A stretch of DNA of 64,000 nt from Bacteroidota bacterium (GTDB taxonomy: Bacteria > Bacteroidota > Bacteroidia > AKYH767-A > 2013-40CM-41-45), in assembly GCA_016708785.1 (NCBI GenBank), contig JADJFC010000005.1, positions 62,001 to 126,000 on the forward strand, read 5' to 3'. Position numbers and translations under genes: made by a program. The notes below the pieces were generated by a model. It had not been told where the DNA came from. It did no database searches and worked only from the letters and a program-made list of their open reading frames with translations. This document shows, piece after piece, positions 18,624 through 27,873 of this stretch (positions within the stretch are counted from its first letter, which is position 1; the number at the start of each line of letters is the position of its first letter).

Positions 18624-18631
18624 TGAAGGTA
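18624..18631 (-). promoter_or_regulatory. possible -7 box (TACCTTCA) of dxr
   Basis: On the minus strand TACCTTCA ends five bases before ATG 18618. The -33 element is not clear. The arrangement matches the leaderless-type promoters seen at several other genes here. Confidence 0.3.
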
Positions 18632-18650
18632 AGGAATTTTCGGTTGCTTT

Positions 18651-18690
18651 TTGGTGAGTAGTGAGTAGTAAGTAGTAAATAGCACCACTT
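18651..18690. repeat. GTGAGTAGTAAGTAGTAA-type repeat, copy 1
   Basis: A run of GTGAGTAGTGAGTAGTAAG and related five-base steps lies just upstream of dxr. Related copies are at 19197-19233 and, inverted, at 27790-27820. Confidence 0.55.
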
Positions 18691-18778
18691 ACTATTTTGG
18701 ATAGAATTTACTTTGTAAATGTTAGTTGATTGTTAACTGCGCACACTTCACACTTCAAACTCACACTCCACACTGACC

Positions 18779-19192
18779 TTAGTCCCACCAAAGGCTTACC
18801 ACACGTTTTTTCTCCAACTTTTTCTCCAGATTCACCGGGAATCCATACAGCCATCCAGGATTTATTTCATCCGGAAAAAGCGGCTCAGTCAATTTGCGAA
18901 TAAGGTCCGTTGACATTTCTCCAATGATGTATACAGTGTCAGTATAAAACCAATCCTGCGGATAATCAGCATCTGCTACTCGCACATAGATTCCTTCTAC
19001 TTCCGGATATTCTGCAATGAGTTGCAGCACCTGATAGAATTCTTGTGTCGATGGTTTGTCGTATGGAATATTTACACCGATGACTTCCTGGTCTTCGATG
19101 TCCGCAAAGAATTCGTCGTATTGAAGCGCGAATTCATTTTCCGGATAGCCGGCTTCGTCGAGCCGGTCGAGGATTTCTTCTTTTTGGTTCAT
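18779..19192 (-). CDS. small acidic protein of unknown function
   Basis: A 137-residue soluble, acidic protein (NEFALQYDEFFADIEDQE, VRVADADYPQDWFY) without a signal peptide. Predicted alternation of strands and helices suggests a compact alpha/beta fold, and it ends in KKRVVSLWWD. I do not recognise a family. It lies between recQ and dxr on the same strand. The open frame and composition support a real gene. Confidence 0.6.
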   Translation of the reverse strand: MNQKEEILDRLDEAGYPENEFALQYDEFFADIEDQEVIGVNIPYDKPSTQEFYQVLQLIAEYPEVEGIYVRVADADYPQDWFYTDTVYIIGEMSTDLIRKLTEPLFPDEINPGWLYGFPVNLEKKLEKKRVVSLWWD

Positions 19193-19196
19193 CCTT

Positions 19197-19233
19197 TTGG
19201 TGAGTAGTAAGTGGTAAGTAGTAATTAGCAGGG
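19197..19233. repeat. GTGAGTAGTAAGTAGTAA-type repeat, copy 2
   Basis: GGTGAGTAGTAAGTGGTAAG followed by TAGTAATTAGCA begins four bases upstream of the small acidic gene. It shares period and wording with copies at 18651 and 27790. Confidence 0.55.
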
Positions 19234-19343
19234 ACGCGGTTGAGATTCAAGATTTGTCCATTGATCAACTAATAATTGTACTATAAATCATCATTCAAAG
19301 GAAATAGGTTAATTCCTTTCAAATATTCTTCATTCTTCATTTT

Positions 19344-21533
19344 TCAATTCTTCACTACTTCTCGCAATTTCCGTCTATAGTTGATAGCTGCTTTAATTTC
19401 ACTGTAAGTAAACTCCTCCCCAAGTTGTTCTTTCAAAAGTGTTAGACTAACGTTACCATGCTCTTCGATTTTTTCTTCTATTGTTTTTAATTTTTCTTTC
19501 GTCACAAATTTCAGGACATTCAATTCACCGGTAAGGATAAATTGAAGAAGGTGGTCTTGTATGGTAGCTTCTTTCAGATTTCTTCGTTGTGCAATTTCTG
19601 CCACTGTCATGCCGCGCTGATAAAGTTCAAGACTTTGCAGGAAGGTGGACGAAGATGAAGACGAAACAGATTTTTTTGGCGCCGACTGTGCAGGCAGGAT
19701 TTCACTCATCCTTGAATGAGTATTTGTTCTACTGCAGAAATGATTGATGGCAGAAACAAATTGTTCGCCATATTTATTGATCTTCACTGTGCCGAACCCG
19801 GAAATATGTTCGAGGTCGCTCATTTGTGTTGGCAGATAAGTGCTGAGTTCAACCAGAGTTTTGTCTGTAAAGATCACGTATGAAGGGACATTTTCCAGTG
19901 ATGCAAGCGCAAGTCTAAGTTTTCGCAATTCATCAAACAACTCTTTGTTATAATCATCAAGCGCTGCTTCTTCGTATTTTCCTTTACGTTCTACGCGTGC
20001 TATTTTTTTCGATTTGAAAGGATGAAGAAGAACTTGTTCATCATTAAACAAAACACTTTTTCCTTTCGTTGTAATTTTCAAAACAGAATATTCGCCATAC
20101 TTCTCTATGTAGTGAAGGTCGAGAAGTTGTTTGAAATAATGTCGCCATTCTTCAAGCGAATACTCACTTCCTCTGCCGAATGTCGGAAGATATTTATGTT
20201 CGTCGTAAATTTTTGCAGTTGTCGAACCTTTCAAAAAATTGATCACATACAATGCGCCAAATTTTTCTTTCAATCTGCTAATTGCTGACAATGCTTTTTG
20301 TGCAATGATCGTTCCGTCGAATGTCTCGGCAACTTTTGTATTCAGACAGATATCACAGTTGCCACAGGGTGCTTCGAATTCTTCGTCAAAATAATTCAGC
20401 AGATATTTTCTTCTGCAAGTATACGATGAACAGAAATCAGCCATACGTTCCAGTTTCTGCATCATGATCTTTGTCTGCGCTGGACCGGTTTCATTGAAAG
20501 CGAATTTTTTCAATTTCATCAGATCGCCGGCGCTATAAAATAATAATGCTTGTGATGGAAGTCCGTCACGACCTGCACGACCGGTCTCCTGATAATATCC
20601 TTCAATGTTTTTCGGCATACTCGTATGTACAACAAACCGCACATTCGATTTATCAATACCCATTCCGAATGCAGTCGTGGCAACGATGATCTTCGTTTCG
20701 TCACGTTTGAATTTTTCCTGTCTGTCAGTTCTTGTGTTCGCATCAAGTCCTGCGTGATAGGCCTGAGCGCTGAAACCGGCCTCAGTTAATTTCTCTGCAT
20801 AATCTTCAGTGTTAGCACGTGAAAGACAGTAGATAATTCCTGTTTCATCTTTTCGTGCAGCTAAAAATTCCGTGAGTTTGCTGAAGTGATCATTTTTATC
20901 GTCAATTGTATAACGGATATTTGCTCTATTGAAACTCGAAATAAAAACTTTCGGCTCGTTAAGATGAAGTCGTTCGAGAATATCCTTTCGGGTCAATTCA
21001 TCTGCAGTTGCAGTAAGTGCGATCACTGGAACATCGGGGAAATGCGATTTTAATTTCGACAGCGTCAAGTAGTCCGGACGGAAATCGTGTCCCCAGTGAG
21101 AGATACAATGTGCTTCATCGATTGCGAACAAGGAGACATTCAATCGTTTCAGAAATCCGAAAAAATCTCCCGAGGCAGGATTGAGTCGCTCAGGTGCGAT
21201 ATAAAGTAATTTGACATCTCCTCTTATTATTTCCTGAATAAGTTGGTCCTGAGTGTAGCTGTCTTGTGATGAATTCAGGAATGCTGCATTCACACCATTG
21301 AGTCGAAGGGCATCCACCTGATCTTTCATTAAAGCTATGAGCGGAGAAATGACAACCGTAATTCCCGGCATCATCAAAGCAGGAACTTGATAACAGAGTG
21401 ATTTTCCTCCGCCGGTAGGCATGAGGACAAGGCAATCTTTTTTATCTAGAGTAACGGCATTGACAATATCCTCCTGCATAGGACGAAATTTCTCAAACCC
21501 GAAGTATTGTTTTAAAATGGACAAAGAATTCAT
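19344..21533 (-). CDS. recQ: ATP-dependent DNA helicase RecQ
   Basis: A 729-residue RecQ helicase. Walker A is in MPTGGGKSLCYQVPAL (about residues 38-53) and the DEAH box in AIDEAHCISHWGHDFRPDY. Helicase motif VI is in QETGRAGRDG. The RQC zinc cluster uses the cysteines of YTCRRKYLL and APCGNCDIC, and an HRDC domain covers about residues 520-600. A C-terminal extension has a helix-turn-helix (MTVAEIAQRRNLKEATIQDH), common in Bacteroidota RecQ. It unwinds DNA 3' to 5' in recombination and fork repair. A TACTTTTA box ends five bases before the ATG. Confidence 0.95.
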   Translation of the reverse strand: MNSLSILKQYFGFEKFRPMQEDIVNAVTLDKKDCLVLMPTGGGKSLCYQVPALMMPGITVVISPLIALMKDQVDALRLNGVNAAFLNSSQDSYTQDQLIQEIIRGDVKLLYIAPERLNPASGDFFGFLKRLNVSLFAIDEAHCISHWGHDFRPDYLTLSKLKSHFPDVPVIALTATADELTRKDILERLHLNEPKVFISSFNRANIRYTIDDKNDHFSKLTEFLAARKDETGIIYCLSRANTEDYAEKLTEAGFSAQAYHAGLDANTRTDRQEKFKRDETKIIVATTAFGMGIDKSNVRFVVHTSMPKNIEGYYQETGRAGRDGLPSQALLFYSAGDLMKLKKFAFNETGPAQTKIMMQKLERMADFCSSYTCRRKYLLNYFDEEFEAPCGNCDICLNTKVAETFDGTIIAQKALSAISRLKEKFGALYVINFLKGSTTAKIYDEHKYLPTFGRGSEYSLEEWRHYFKQLLDLHYIEKYGEYSVLKITTKGKSVLFNDEQVLLHPFKSKKIARVERKGKYEEAALDDYNKELFDELRKLRLALASLENVPSYVIFTDKTLVELSTYLPTQMSDLEHISGFGTVKINKYGEQFVSAINHFCSRTNTHSRMSEILPAQSAPKKSVSSSSSSTFLQSLELYQRGMTVAEIAQRRNLKEATIQDHLLQFILTGELNVLKFVTKEKLKTIEEKIEEHGNVSLTLLKEQLGEEFTYSEIKAAINYRRKLREVVKN

Positions 21534-21538
21534 GGCGG

Positions 21539-21546
21539 TAAAAGTA
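21539..21546 (-). promoter_or_regulatory. possible -7 box (TACTTTTA) of recQ
   Basis: On the minus strand TACTTTTA ends five bases before ATG 21533, matching the spacing seen at the FrnE-like, LpxL-like and dxr genes. Confidence 0.3.
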
Positions 21547-21655
21547 GGAATTTTCGGGCGAGGATTTTCCGTTGCTAGGCGAATTCATGCTTATTTTAAG
21601 GATATTTTAATATGTTAATCTTAAATCAGTGAGTACAAGAAGAAGCAGAAAGAAG

Positions 21656-22159
21656 TTATTTATATCCAATCCTTTTTCGGTCATTTTGCCCGATAATTTG
21701 CTCATCTTTTTTTAATAAATATTCCAGCGCCTCATAAACATCCTTGAACTGTTGATTGTATTTATTTTCCAGTTCGCTTAGTTTTTCTGTCAAATCTTTG
21801 TGCGATAAGGCATATTGTCTGATAAATACAAATGCTCTCATTATAGCAATATTGACTAATATCGCTATATCAGAATTTAAAACACCACTCAGCATTGCCA
21901 GACCTTGCTCAGTAAAAACATAAGGCAAATATCTTGTTCCTCCTCTGCTCTTTGAGGTTTCAATTTGCAACCTCAAACTTTCCCATTCTTCTTTTGTAAG
22001 CTGGAACATAAAGTCTTTCGGAAAACGTTTTGAATTTCTTTTAACGGAGAGGTTAAGATTTTTAGTTTCAATTTCATAAAGCTCCGCCAGATCAAAATCG
22101 AGCATTACTTTTTGCCCTCGTATTTCGTGGATTTTGGTTTCAATATTTTGTAATTGCAT
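21656..22159 (-). CDS. ORF6N domain protein
   Basis: A protein of 167 residues from ATG 22159 with an N-terminal ORF6N domain (PF10543): IHEIRGQKVMLDFDLAELYEIETK, then LSVKRNSKRFPKDFMFQLTKEEW and YVFTEQGLAMLSGVLNS. The C-terminal third is a charged coiled coil (KLSELENKYNQQFKDV). ORF6N/KilA-N-type proteins are DNA-binding and often phage-derived or linked to mobile DNA. Here it stands alone with no phage genes nearby, as is common for chromosomal copies in Bacteroidota. The frame extends 12 codons further upstream, but the domain starts at this ATG. Confidence 0.85.
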   Translation of the reverse strand: MQLQNIETKIHEIRGQKVMLDFDLAELYEIETKNLNLSVKRNSKRFPKDFMFQLTKEEWESLRLQIETSKSRGGTRYLPYVFTEQGLAMLSGVLNSDIAILVNIAIMRAFVFIRQYALSHKDLTEKLSELENKYNQQFKDVYEALEYLLKKDEQIIGQNDRKRIGYK

Positions 22160-22275
22160 TTTAGTTCTAAAAAGTAATTGAGAAAAAACAATCAAACAAA
22201 AGTACTGTTAGAAAAATAAAAATGAAATCTCATAAATGCAACTTTTTCCGGTTTGCAATATCTGCATCTTCATTG

Positions 22276-22295
22276 CCGTCGCCTTCAGGCGACGG
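22276..22295. repeat. CCGTCGCC-TTCA-GGCGACGG hairpin
   Basis: CCGTCGCCTTCAGGCGACGG is an eight-base perfect stem with a TTCA loop, preceded by TTCATTG. In inverted orientation the flanking words match the hairpin at 36447-36466 (GACGGCAATGAAG), so the two belong to one dispersed hairpin family. Confidence 0.6.
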
Positions 22296-22383
22296 AATAA
22301 GGATTAATGCATATTTCAAGGCTTTAGCCAAATTTTGTTTATGTTTACCAAAGCACTGAACCAATCCATTTCGAATTACTCAC

Positions 22384-23033
22384 ATGAAGTTCCTATCTAT
22401 TTCTTTTCTTTTTTCAATTCTAATTGCAATGACGTGTAATGGAAAAGGGCAATTTGGTTTTGGTGGCACAATAGGTTTTGAAAAAATTATAGGATGGAAT
22501 ATGGAAAATGCAAATGTTAGTGTTTGGGAGGATGATTATTTTCCGATGAATAGAAAAATTGCAGCTGAATTTATTTACAAATTAAAATGGGCGCAATTCG
22601 AATCAGGGTTATCGTACTTTAACGAACATTATCAGACTTCAATTTACAAAGGTCCCCGAAACTATAATAGACCAGTGGATTTTGAATCAGATAATTTGGG
22701 CATACCGTTAAAAATTAAATTCCGATTGAATATTCCTAAAAAAGAGAACTTCTTTTATTTTCTCACGGAATCGGAATTTGTTTTCAGTCTTTATGCAAAA
22801 AAAATAATATATGGAACTGCTGGAATAGATACTCAAACTATGTTATCAAAGAGTTTGGATTATCAGCGAGCTACTTTCAGAATAGGATTTGGTTATTGCA
22901 CTAAAGTTTATCACTCACTTTTTGGAGCATCGCTGCTGATATTTCAACTGATCTTTATCGGCAACCAATACTCGATCAAAATGTTGGTTTTAATAAGTAC
23001 GGGGTAAATACGGGGCTTTCTTTATTTTTTTAG
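22384..23033 (+). CDS. outer-membrane beta-barrel protein, C-terminal frameshift
   Basis: A small barrel-like protein with signal sequence MKFLSISFLFSILIAMTCNGKGQ and alternating strands (FEKIIGWNMENANVSVW, AAEFIYKLKWAQFESGLSYF, LGIPLKIKFRLNI). The frame from the ATG stops at 23007 with a poor tail. Adding one G in TCGCTG near 22928-22932 switches to a frame giving ADISTDLYRQPILDQNVGF and then GLSLFF before TAG 23031-23033. That is a classical barrel end with a C-terminal Phe. I therefore read one gene of about 217 residues. It is probably an outer-membrane protein of unknown ligand. Confidence 0.65.
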
Positions 23034-23134
23034 GAAAATGTCAGGCAACAAATAATTCTAGAATTATAAAGTTATTTGGCAGACTTTGCCTAGATGTAGT
23101 TTAATGCTTCGTGTGTTAATTTGTAAAACTAGTT

Positions 23135-25207
23135 TTATTTGCGAATTATCTTTCCGCTAAAAACTCTGTTCTCATAATGAAAAGAAATAAAATACACTCC
23201 CGAAGCAAGCATGCCTAAATCAATCGTAATCGATTTCTCGTTCATGGCATTGACTGAGAGATGATGGTGCACTTCCTTCCCTGAAATATCTTTTACCGAT
23301 AAATTACTTATTTGAACATTTTCCTTATTAAAATTAATATTCAAAAACCTGTCGAATGGATTAGGCGAAATAGTCACCAATGATGATTTATCAAAAGCAT
23401 CAATGGCTGTGTTCAAATTTCTTAACTTAATTACCATGGAATCAGAACTACTATTCTCACTCGGATCAAAAGCAGTAACACGAAATATGTAATCGCCATC
23501 TGCAAACAAGCGAGTGTCGAACATTTGTAAAGAATCAACATCATCTATTGTATCATTTCCATCAGAGTTAGAGAGAATGTGGTAAAAATTTCTGTCAGTA
23601 TAATTGCCGATTGAATAGCATGTCTGGTCAAAAGAGTAGATCGTTCGCAATAGTTGTTGAATATAAGGACCTGCATTGTAAAAGTCGTTGAAGAAATTAA
23701 ATTCATAGGCAAATGTATCGAGTAGCATTGTCTGGGGACTTGACAATGGCGACAAGCTATAACGCAATTTATTTACATCCACATGCCAAGTGGAATTGAT
23801 CTGATCAAAAACCTTCGAGATGATTTTAACTTTGCCAAACAAACTGTCAGGCGATAAATACGTGTCAGATGAATCACGAAATGCAAAAGCATCATTGCCA
23901 ATCGTCCTTTCAAAAACCGGCGGCATGCTATCAAAATGGTTTACCATATAAGAAAGCGGATTGTCATACGTCCACCAGCCACCTGACCATGTTAACCCTT
24001 CATCATAAATTCGTGCAAAATGACAATGTACAAAACCGGTCACAGGAAAGTCAACTAACTGACCAATGATATCGCCTTCAGCAACTGAGTCACCTACGAC
24101 ATATGGTATACTTGTTTCTTCAAGATGTGCATAAAGATATCCGGTCGATGAATCAGGAATGTTTTCATTTCCAATTGCAATTCTCCAATGAAAATCTCCG
24201 CTTGTCGTAAGAATTGCTTTTACAAATCCCGATTTTACAGAATAAACATCCTGTAAGTAAACACCAAGCAGATCAACTCCCGGATGCGGATAAATACTTA
24301 CCCCACTGGAGTAATCCTGAATTTCATCGTAACTGTTGCCTACAGGCTGATAAACAGTGTCCTGATAATAATTGATCGGGTTGCGAATTTGTTCGCCGGG
24401 CAATGTGTTAGAAAGACGGCTATTGTTCCGGATATTTTCGAACTGAGTCGTTGAATGTTTCAACGGATAAATTACTGTTTCATCTTTAGTGAAAATCTGC
24501 ATGTCACTCGTGAAATATGAATTAAATTCAAAGTGATCAGCAAATACTATTTTAGTGCTGATGTAAAGTTTGTTATTGATTACTTCAATGTCAAATATAT
24601 TTTCAGATGATTTAGAAAACAATTGGCGAATCGAATTCCCTTTCGCTATTTTAAGTTCACTTCTCAAAACGATCAGTAAATCTTCTTTGATAAAGAGAAG
24701 TTTTGTTACAAGTTCATCGACTTGTAATGTGTTGCTGTTAATATGAACAGTTCTGTTTTTCTCATCATAATATGCAAATGAATTATTTTCTGAAAAAGTA
24801 AACACATTGGATCCTTCAATACTTGTGAATGATCCGGTTTCAAGATCGATCAATTGAATATTTCGTGTATCATGAAATGCCGCAAATTTTCTGTCAGGTG
24901 ACAAACAAAAGTTAATTGTCTGAAAAAATAATTTCTGCTGGAGCAAGTTCCCTTTCAGATCATATAGTCGAACGACACATTGCGCATCTTCTTCATAAGG
25001 CATTAATGTGATGTATCCATATTGTGTTCGGAACTTAATGGCGCCTTTTAATTGTACTGAAGCTGGAATATTGAAATTATTTGCATTGTCAGAAGCAGAT
25101 AAAATTTTGGCCTTTGAATTATCAATCAAGTGTCCGGCAAAATTTAAGTGCTGTGCAATAAGAGTTGATGACATTAAAAATGCAATAAGGAAGATGACCG
25201 ACTTCAT
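23135..25207 (-). CDS. M23-type peptidase domain protein with T9SS sorting domain
   Basis: A 690-residue secreted protein from ATG 25207 (signal MKSVIFLIAFLMSSTLIAQ). The N-terminal half is beta-propeller-like. A LytM/M23 domain follows with HPGVDLLG (His and Asp ligands), YAHLEE and the HxH site VHCHFARIYDEG. The C-terminal 80 residues are a T9SS type A sorting domain (TISPNPFDRFLNINF to VFSGKIIRK). It is exported by the Sec system, crosses the outer membrane through T9SS, and is released or attached. M23 enzymes cut peptidoglycan cross-links; a secreted one may attack other cells, which is inference. The gene is alone, 78 bases upstream of the GH3-like gene stop. Confidence 0.8.
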   Translation of the reverse strand: MKSVIFLIAFLMSSTLIAQHLNFAGHLIDNSKAKILSASDNANNFNIPASVQLKGAIKFRTQYGYITLMPYEEDAQCVVRLYDLKGNLLQQKLFFQTINFCLSPDRKFAAFHDTRNIQLIDLETGSFTSIEGSNVFTFSENNSFAYYDEKNRTVHINSNTLQVDELVTKLLFIKEDLLIVLRSELKIAKGNSIRQLFSKSSENIFDIEVINNKLYISTKIVFADHFEFNSYFTSDMQIFTKDETVIYPLKHSTTQFENIRNNSRLSNTLPGEQIRNPINYYQDTVYQPVGNSYDEIQDYSSGVSIYPHPGVDLLGVYLQDVYSVKSGFVKAILTTSGDFHWRIAIGNENIPDSSTGYLYAHLEETSIPYVVGDSVAEGDIIGQLVDFPVTGFVHCHFARIYDEGLTWSGGWWTYDNPLSYMVNHFDSMPPVFERTIGNDAFAFRDSSDTYLSPDSLFGKVKIISKVFDQINSTWHVDVNKLRYSLSPLSSPQTMLLDTFAYEFNFFNDFYNAGPYIQQLLRTIYSFDQTCYSIGNYTDRNFYHILSNSDGNDTIDDVDSLQMFDTRLFADGDYIFRVTAFDPSENSSSDSMVIKLRNLNTAIDAFDKSSLVTISPNPFDRFLNINFNKENVQISNLSVKDISGKEVHHHLSVNAMNEKSITIDLGMLASGVYFISFHYENRVFSGKIIRK

Positions 25208-25282
25208 GATCTGCGTTTGAAGACAAAAAAAAATGCACGTCAAATGTTAATTTGAAATAAAATATTCCGTGGTCTTCTTGTG

Positions 25283-25300
25283 TCCCGATAGCTATCGGGA
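25283..25300. repeat. perfect 18-base palindrome, second copy
   Basis: TCCCGATAGCTATCGGGA, identical to 7665-7682, between the GH3-like gene and the M23/T9SS gene. Confidence 0.8.
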
Positions 25301-25321
25301 TTGCGCTCTTGTGTTAAAAAA

Positions 25322-26827
25322 CTAGTGTTCAGGCCAAACTAACAATTTCCCCAACTCATCCACCAACTTCCTATCATTCGACAATCTCGGCACTTTATTC
25401 TGCCCACCTAATTTTCCAAGTGAACGCATATAGGAAATGAAAGCATCCTTGCGGAGGCGTTTTATTTTCAATGGCTGTAAGATATGACCTGTGATCAGAT
25501 CGCGGTAGTAAATATTTTGTCGCTGCAAACTTTCGTCGAGCGCCAAAGCAAATTGTTCAAGGTTGTCGGGCTGCTTATGGAATTCAATGAACCATTCATG
25601 ATAAGGCAATCCGCTTTCCGGATTTACCTGTGGAGCAACTGTGAACTCAACGATCTCTGCATGCTGCTGTTGTGCTGCATGCATCAACGCTTTTTCAATT
25701 TCTTCTGTGATAACATGTTCTCCAAATGCGGAGATAAAATGCTTGATGCGGCCTGTGACTAAGATCTTGTACGGATCTTTGGAAACAAATTTTACAGTGT
25801 CACCTAAACTGTATCCCCATAGTCCTGCATTTGTATTTAAGATGATTGCATAATTCACTCCCAGTTCGACATCCTTTAATGAGATACACGTTAGATTCGT
25901 ATTGAAATATTCATTCGCAGGGATGAACTCATAAAATATTCCGGAGTTCACCATTAATAACAAAGAAGGATCATTTTGTTTATCCTGATAAGCAATGAAT
26001 CCTTCACTCGCCGGATACAATTCTATGCTGTCCACTTTTTTTCCGATGCTTTGTTCGAGCTTATTGCGATACGGCTCGTAATTTACACCGCCATAAATAA
26101 AAAGGTTGAATTCCGGAAAAATGTCTTTGATCTTTTTACCTGTACGCTCAGTAAGTTTATCGAAATACATCTGCACCCATGGCGGAATCCCGGAGATGAG
26201 TGTCATGTTTTGCTGCAACGTCTCTTCAACAATTGCATCGACTTTTACTTCCCAGTCTTCAATGCAATTCGTCGGGTAACTCGGCAACTGATTTCTGCGG
26301 AGGTATTGTGGCACATGATGATTTACAATTCCAGATAATCGTCCGACAGGAATTCCATTAAGAGTTTCCAATGCCGGACTTCCGGAAATAAATATCAACT
26401 TGCCGTCTAAGAATTTCGCTTTTCCTGTTTCATGAATATAACTCAACAATGCATTACGTGTTGAGTTAATGTGATTCGGAATAGACGCGCGAGTGAGTGG
26501 AATATATTTTACGCCGGAAGTTGTCCCGGAAGTTTTAGAGAGATACAATGGTTTTCCCGGCCACAATACATTCTCTTCACCTTTTTTTATTTTTTCAATA
26601 TAAGGTTTGAATTCTTCGTAATCACGAATAGGAACTTGTTCGCGAAATGACTCATACGTTTTCACTGACGATAACCAATGATCTTTACCGAACAAAGTTG
26701 TTTTTCCGCCGGTGATTAGTTGTTCAAAGATACGCTTCTGCATCAGAGCAGCATTTTTCGACCACATCATCGTTTGCTTCGTCATATACGATGCAAAAGG
26801 TTTGCTGAGGAGTGAAAGAAGTGCCAT
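25322..26827 (-). CDS. GH3 auxin-responsive-promoter family protein
   Basis: A 501-residue protein of the GH3 family (PF03321), an ANL-superfamily adenylating enzyme. The nucleotide-binding loop YLSKTSGTTSGVKYIPLT lies near residues 93-110, then LFIYGGVNYEPYRNKL and ELYPASEGFIAYQD. The C-terminal ISAFGEHVITEEIEKAL is the GH3 hinge region. Plant GH3 proteins join amino acids to hormones; the bacterial substrate is unknown. It is soluble and full length for bacterial members. It starts 14 bases after the M23 peptidase stop, so the two may be an operon. A TAATTTCG box (26844-26837) lies nine bases upstream of the ATG. Confidence 0.88.
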   Translation of the reverse strand: MALLSLLSKPFASYMTKQTMMWSKNAALMQKRIFEQLITGGKTTLFGKDHWLSSVKTYESFREQVPIRDYEEFKPYIEKIKKGEENVLWPGKPLYLSKTSGTTSGVKYIPLTRASIPNHINSTRNALLSYIHETGKAKFLDGKLIFISGSPALETLNGIPVGRLSGIVNHHVPQYLRRNQLPSYPTNCIEDWEVKVDAIVEETLQQNMTLISGIPPWVQMYFDKLTERTGKKIKDIFPEFNLFIYGGVNYEPYRNKLEQSIGKKVDSIELYPASEGFIAYQDKQNDPSLLLMVNSGIFYEFIPANEYFNTNLTCISLKDVELGVNYAIILNTNAGLWGYSLGDTVKFVSKDPYKILVTGRIKHFISAFGEHVITEEIEKALMHAAQQQHAEIVEFTVAPQVNPESGLPYHEWFIEFHKQPDNLEQFALALDESLQRQNIYYRDLITGHILQPLKIKRLRKDAFISYMRSLGKLGGQNKVPRLSNDRKLVDELGKLLVWPEH

Positions 26828-26841
26828 GTGGGTGAGCGAAA

Positions 26842-27705
26842 TTAAAATGCGACAAATTGCATTGGGTCTATTGGAGTTCCGTTGAACCAGAGTTCGAAAT
26901 GAAGATGTGGCCCTTGACTAAGTTCCCCTGAATTTCCGATAATTGCAACTACATCACCGGCCTTTACAAAATCACCGGCTTTTTTCAGTAGAGCGGAATT
27001 GTGTTTATATAGTGAGAAGAGGTTGTTTGAATGTTGTATTCCGATTACGTAGCCGGTTTCTGAGGTGAAGTTTGCAAACACAACAGTTCCATCGAGTGTT
27101 GATTTGATGGCTTCATTCGGGTTGGACACAATGTCGATTGCATAATGTTTCGTAACCGGATCAAAACGATTCGTCACCGTTCCTTTCAAAGGGGCAAAAA
27201 ATAAAAAGCTCTTGATGCTGTTTCTAATAGAAGCAGAGCCTTCCGTAAGTGAATAGGCATCTTGTGATTCGATTTGTTTTCTCAATTCCGCATCTTCTTC
27301 CGATCGAGTGAGATGATGAATCGTATCATACTTTGAAGCGCCGGATTTTTGTTTGGCTGTATCTTCATTCGGCAAAGTGCCATTGATCACATTCCGGATA
27401 TTTTCAATGTAAGCATTCCGATTATCGATTTCCTTCTGTAACGAATCTGTTTTCAGCACCATATTATATACATGCCGCTGCGTTTTCAAATCAGCATAGC
27501 CTGGAATGTATTCGCGTAATCCTGTAAATGCAATGATGAAAGTGGTAATGGTAATCAGTAAAATGATGATGATTCCGGTTGCAACAAAAACTTTGAGCGG
27601 TCGCAGATTGAAAGACGCCTTTTCCTCAAATGTTTCGTCGTTCATAATGACCAATCGAAACTTCCCCTTTAACCGGCGGATATATTTTAAGTCCTTAAAC
27701 TTCAT
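26842..27705 (-). CDS. membrane-anchored M23 peptidase
   Basis: A 287-residue protein from ATG 27705 (MKFKDLKYIRRLKGKFRLVI). It has one membrane anchor (VFVATGIIIILLITITTFII), a coiled coil, then a C-terminal LytM/M23 domain with HYAIDIV (His, Asp ligands), SLYKHNSALLKKAGD and the HxH motif GPHLHFELW. It acts in the periplasm on peptidoglycan or as an activator of another hydrolase. The frame extends 29 codons upstream through low-quality sequence; the ATG at 27705 gives the usual family N-terminus. It probably leads an operon with the GH3-like gene. Confidence 0.88.
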   Translation of the reverse strand: MKFKDLKYIRRLKGKFRLVIMNDETFEEKASFNLRPLKVFVATGIIIILLITITTFIIAFTGLREYIPGYADLKTQRHVYNMVLKTDSLQKEIDNRNAYIENIRNVINGTLPNEDTAKQKSGASKYDTIHHLTRSEEDAELRKQIESQDAYSLTEGSASIRNSIKSFLFFAPLKGTVTNRFDPVTKHYAIDIVSNPNEAIKSTLDGTVVFANFTSETGYVIGIQHSNNLFSLYKHNSALLKKAGDFVKAGDVVAIIGNSGELSQGPHLHFELWFNGTPIDPMQFVAF

Positions 27706-27789
27706 TTTTAGAAGTCGCAAGCTACATTTTTTGGGCGAAAATGGAAAGGTTGTTTTTTCCCTCGAATTTGGACGTTTATCGTGAATTGC

Positions 27790-27820
27790 CACTCACCACT
27801 TACTACTTACCACTCACTTA
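27790..27820. repeat. GTGAGTAGTAAGTAGTAA-type repeat, inverted copy
   Basis: CACTCACCACTTACTACTTA followed by CCACTCACTTAA is the reverse complement of the copies at 18651 and 19197. It lies between the divergent M23 and porW genes. Confidence 0.55.
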
Positions 27821-27873
27821 AATCCATTGGATTTATAAAATATTTTCGCAAATTTGCAGTTATTCCACTTTCA

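Noticed and set aside
21656..22159. Prophage remnant around the ORF6N gene
   Set aside because: No other phage-like gene, integrase or attachment-like repeat is nearby.
27781..27873. GTG start for the PorW-like protein
   Set aside because: The extra 31 residues come from the GTGAGT-type repeat and precede the signal peptide. ATG 27874 gives a proper lipoprotein signal.
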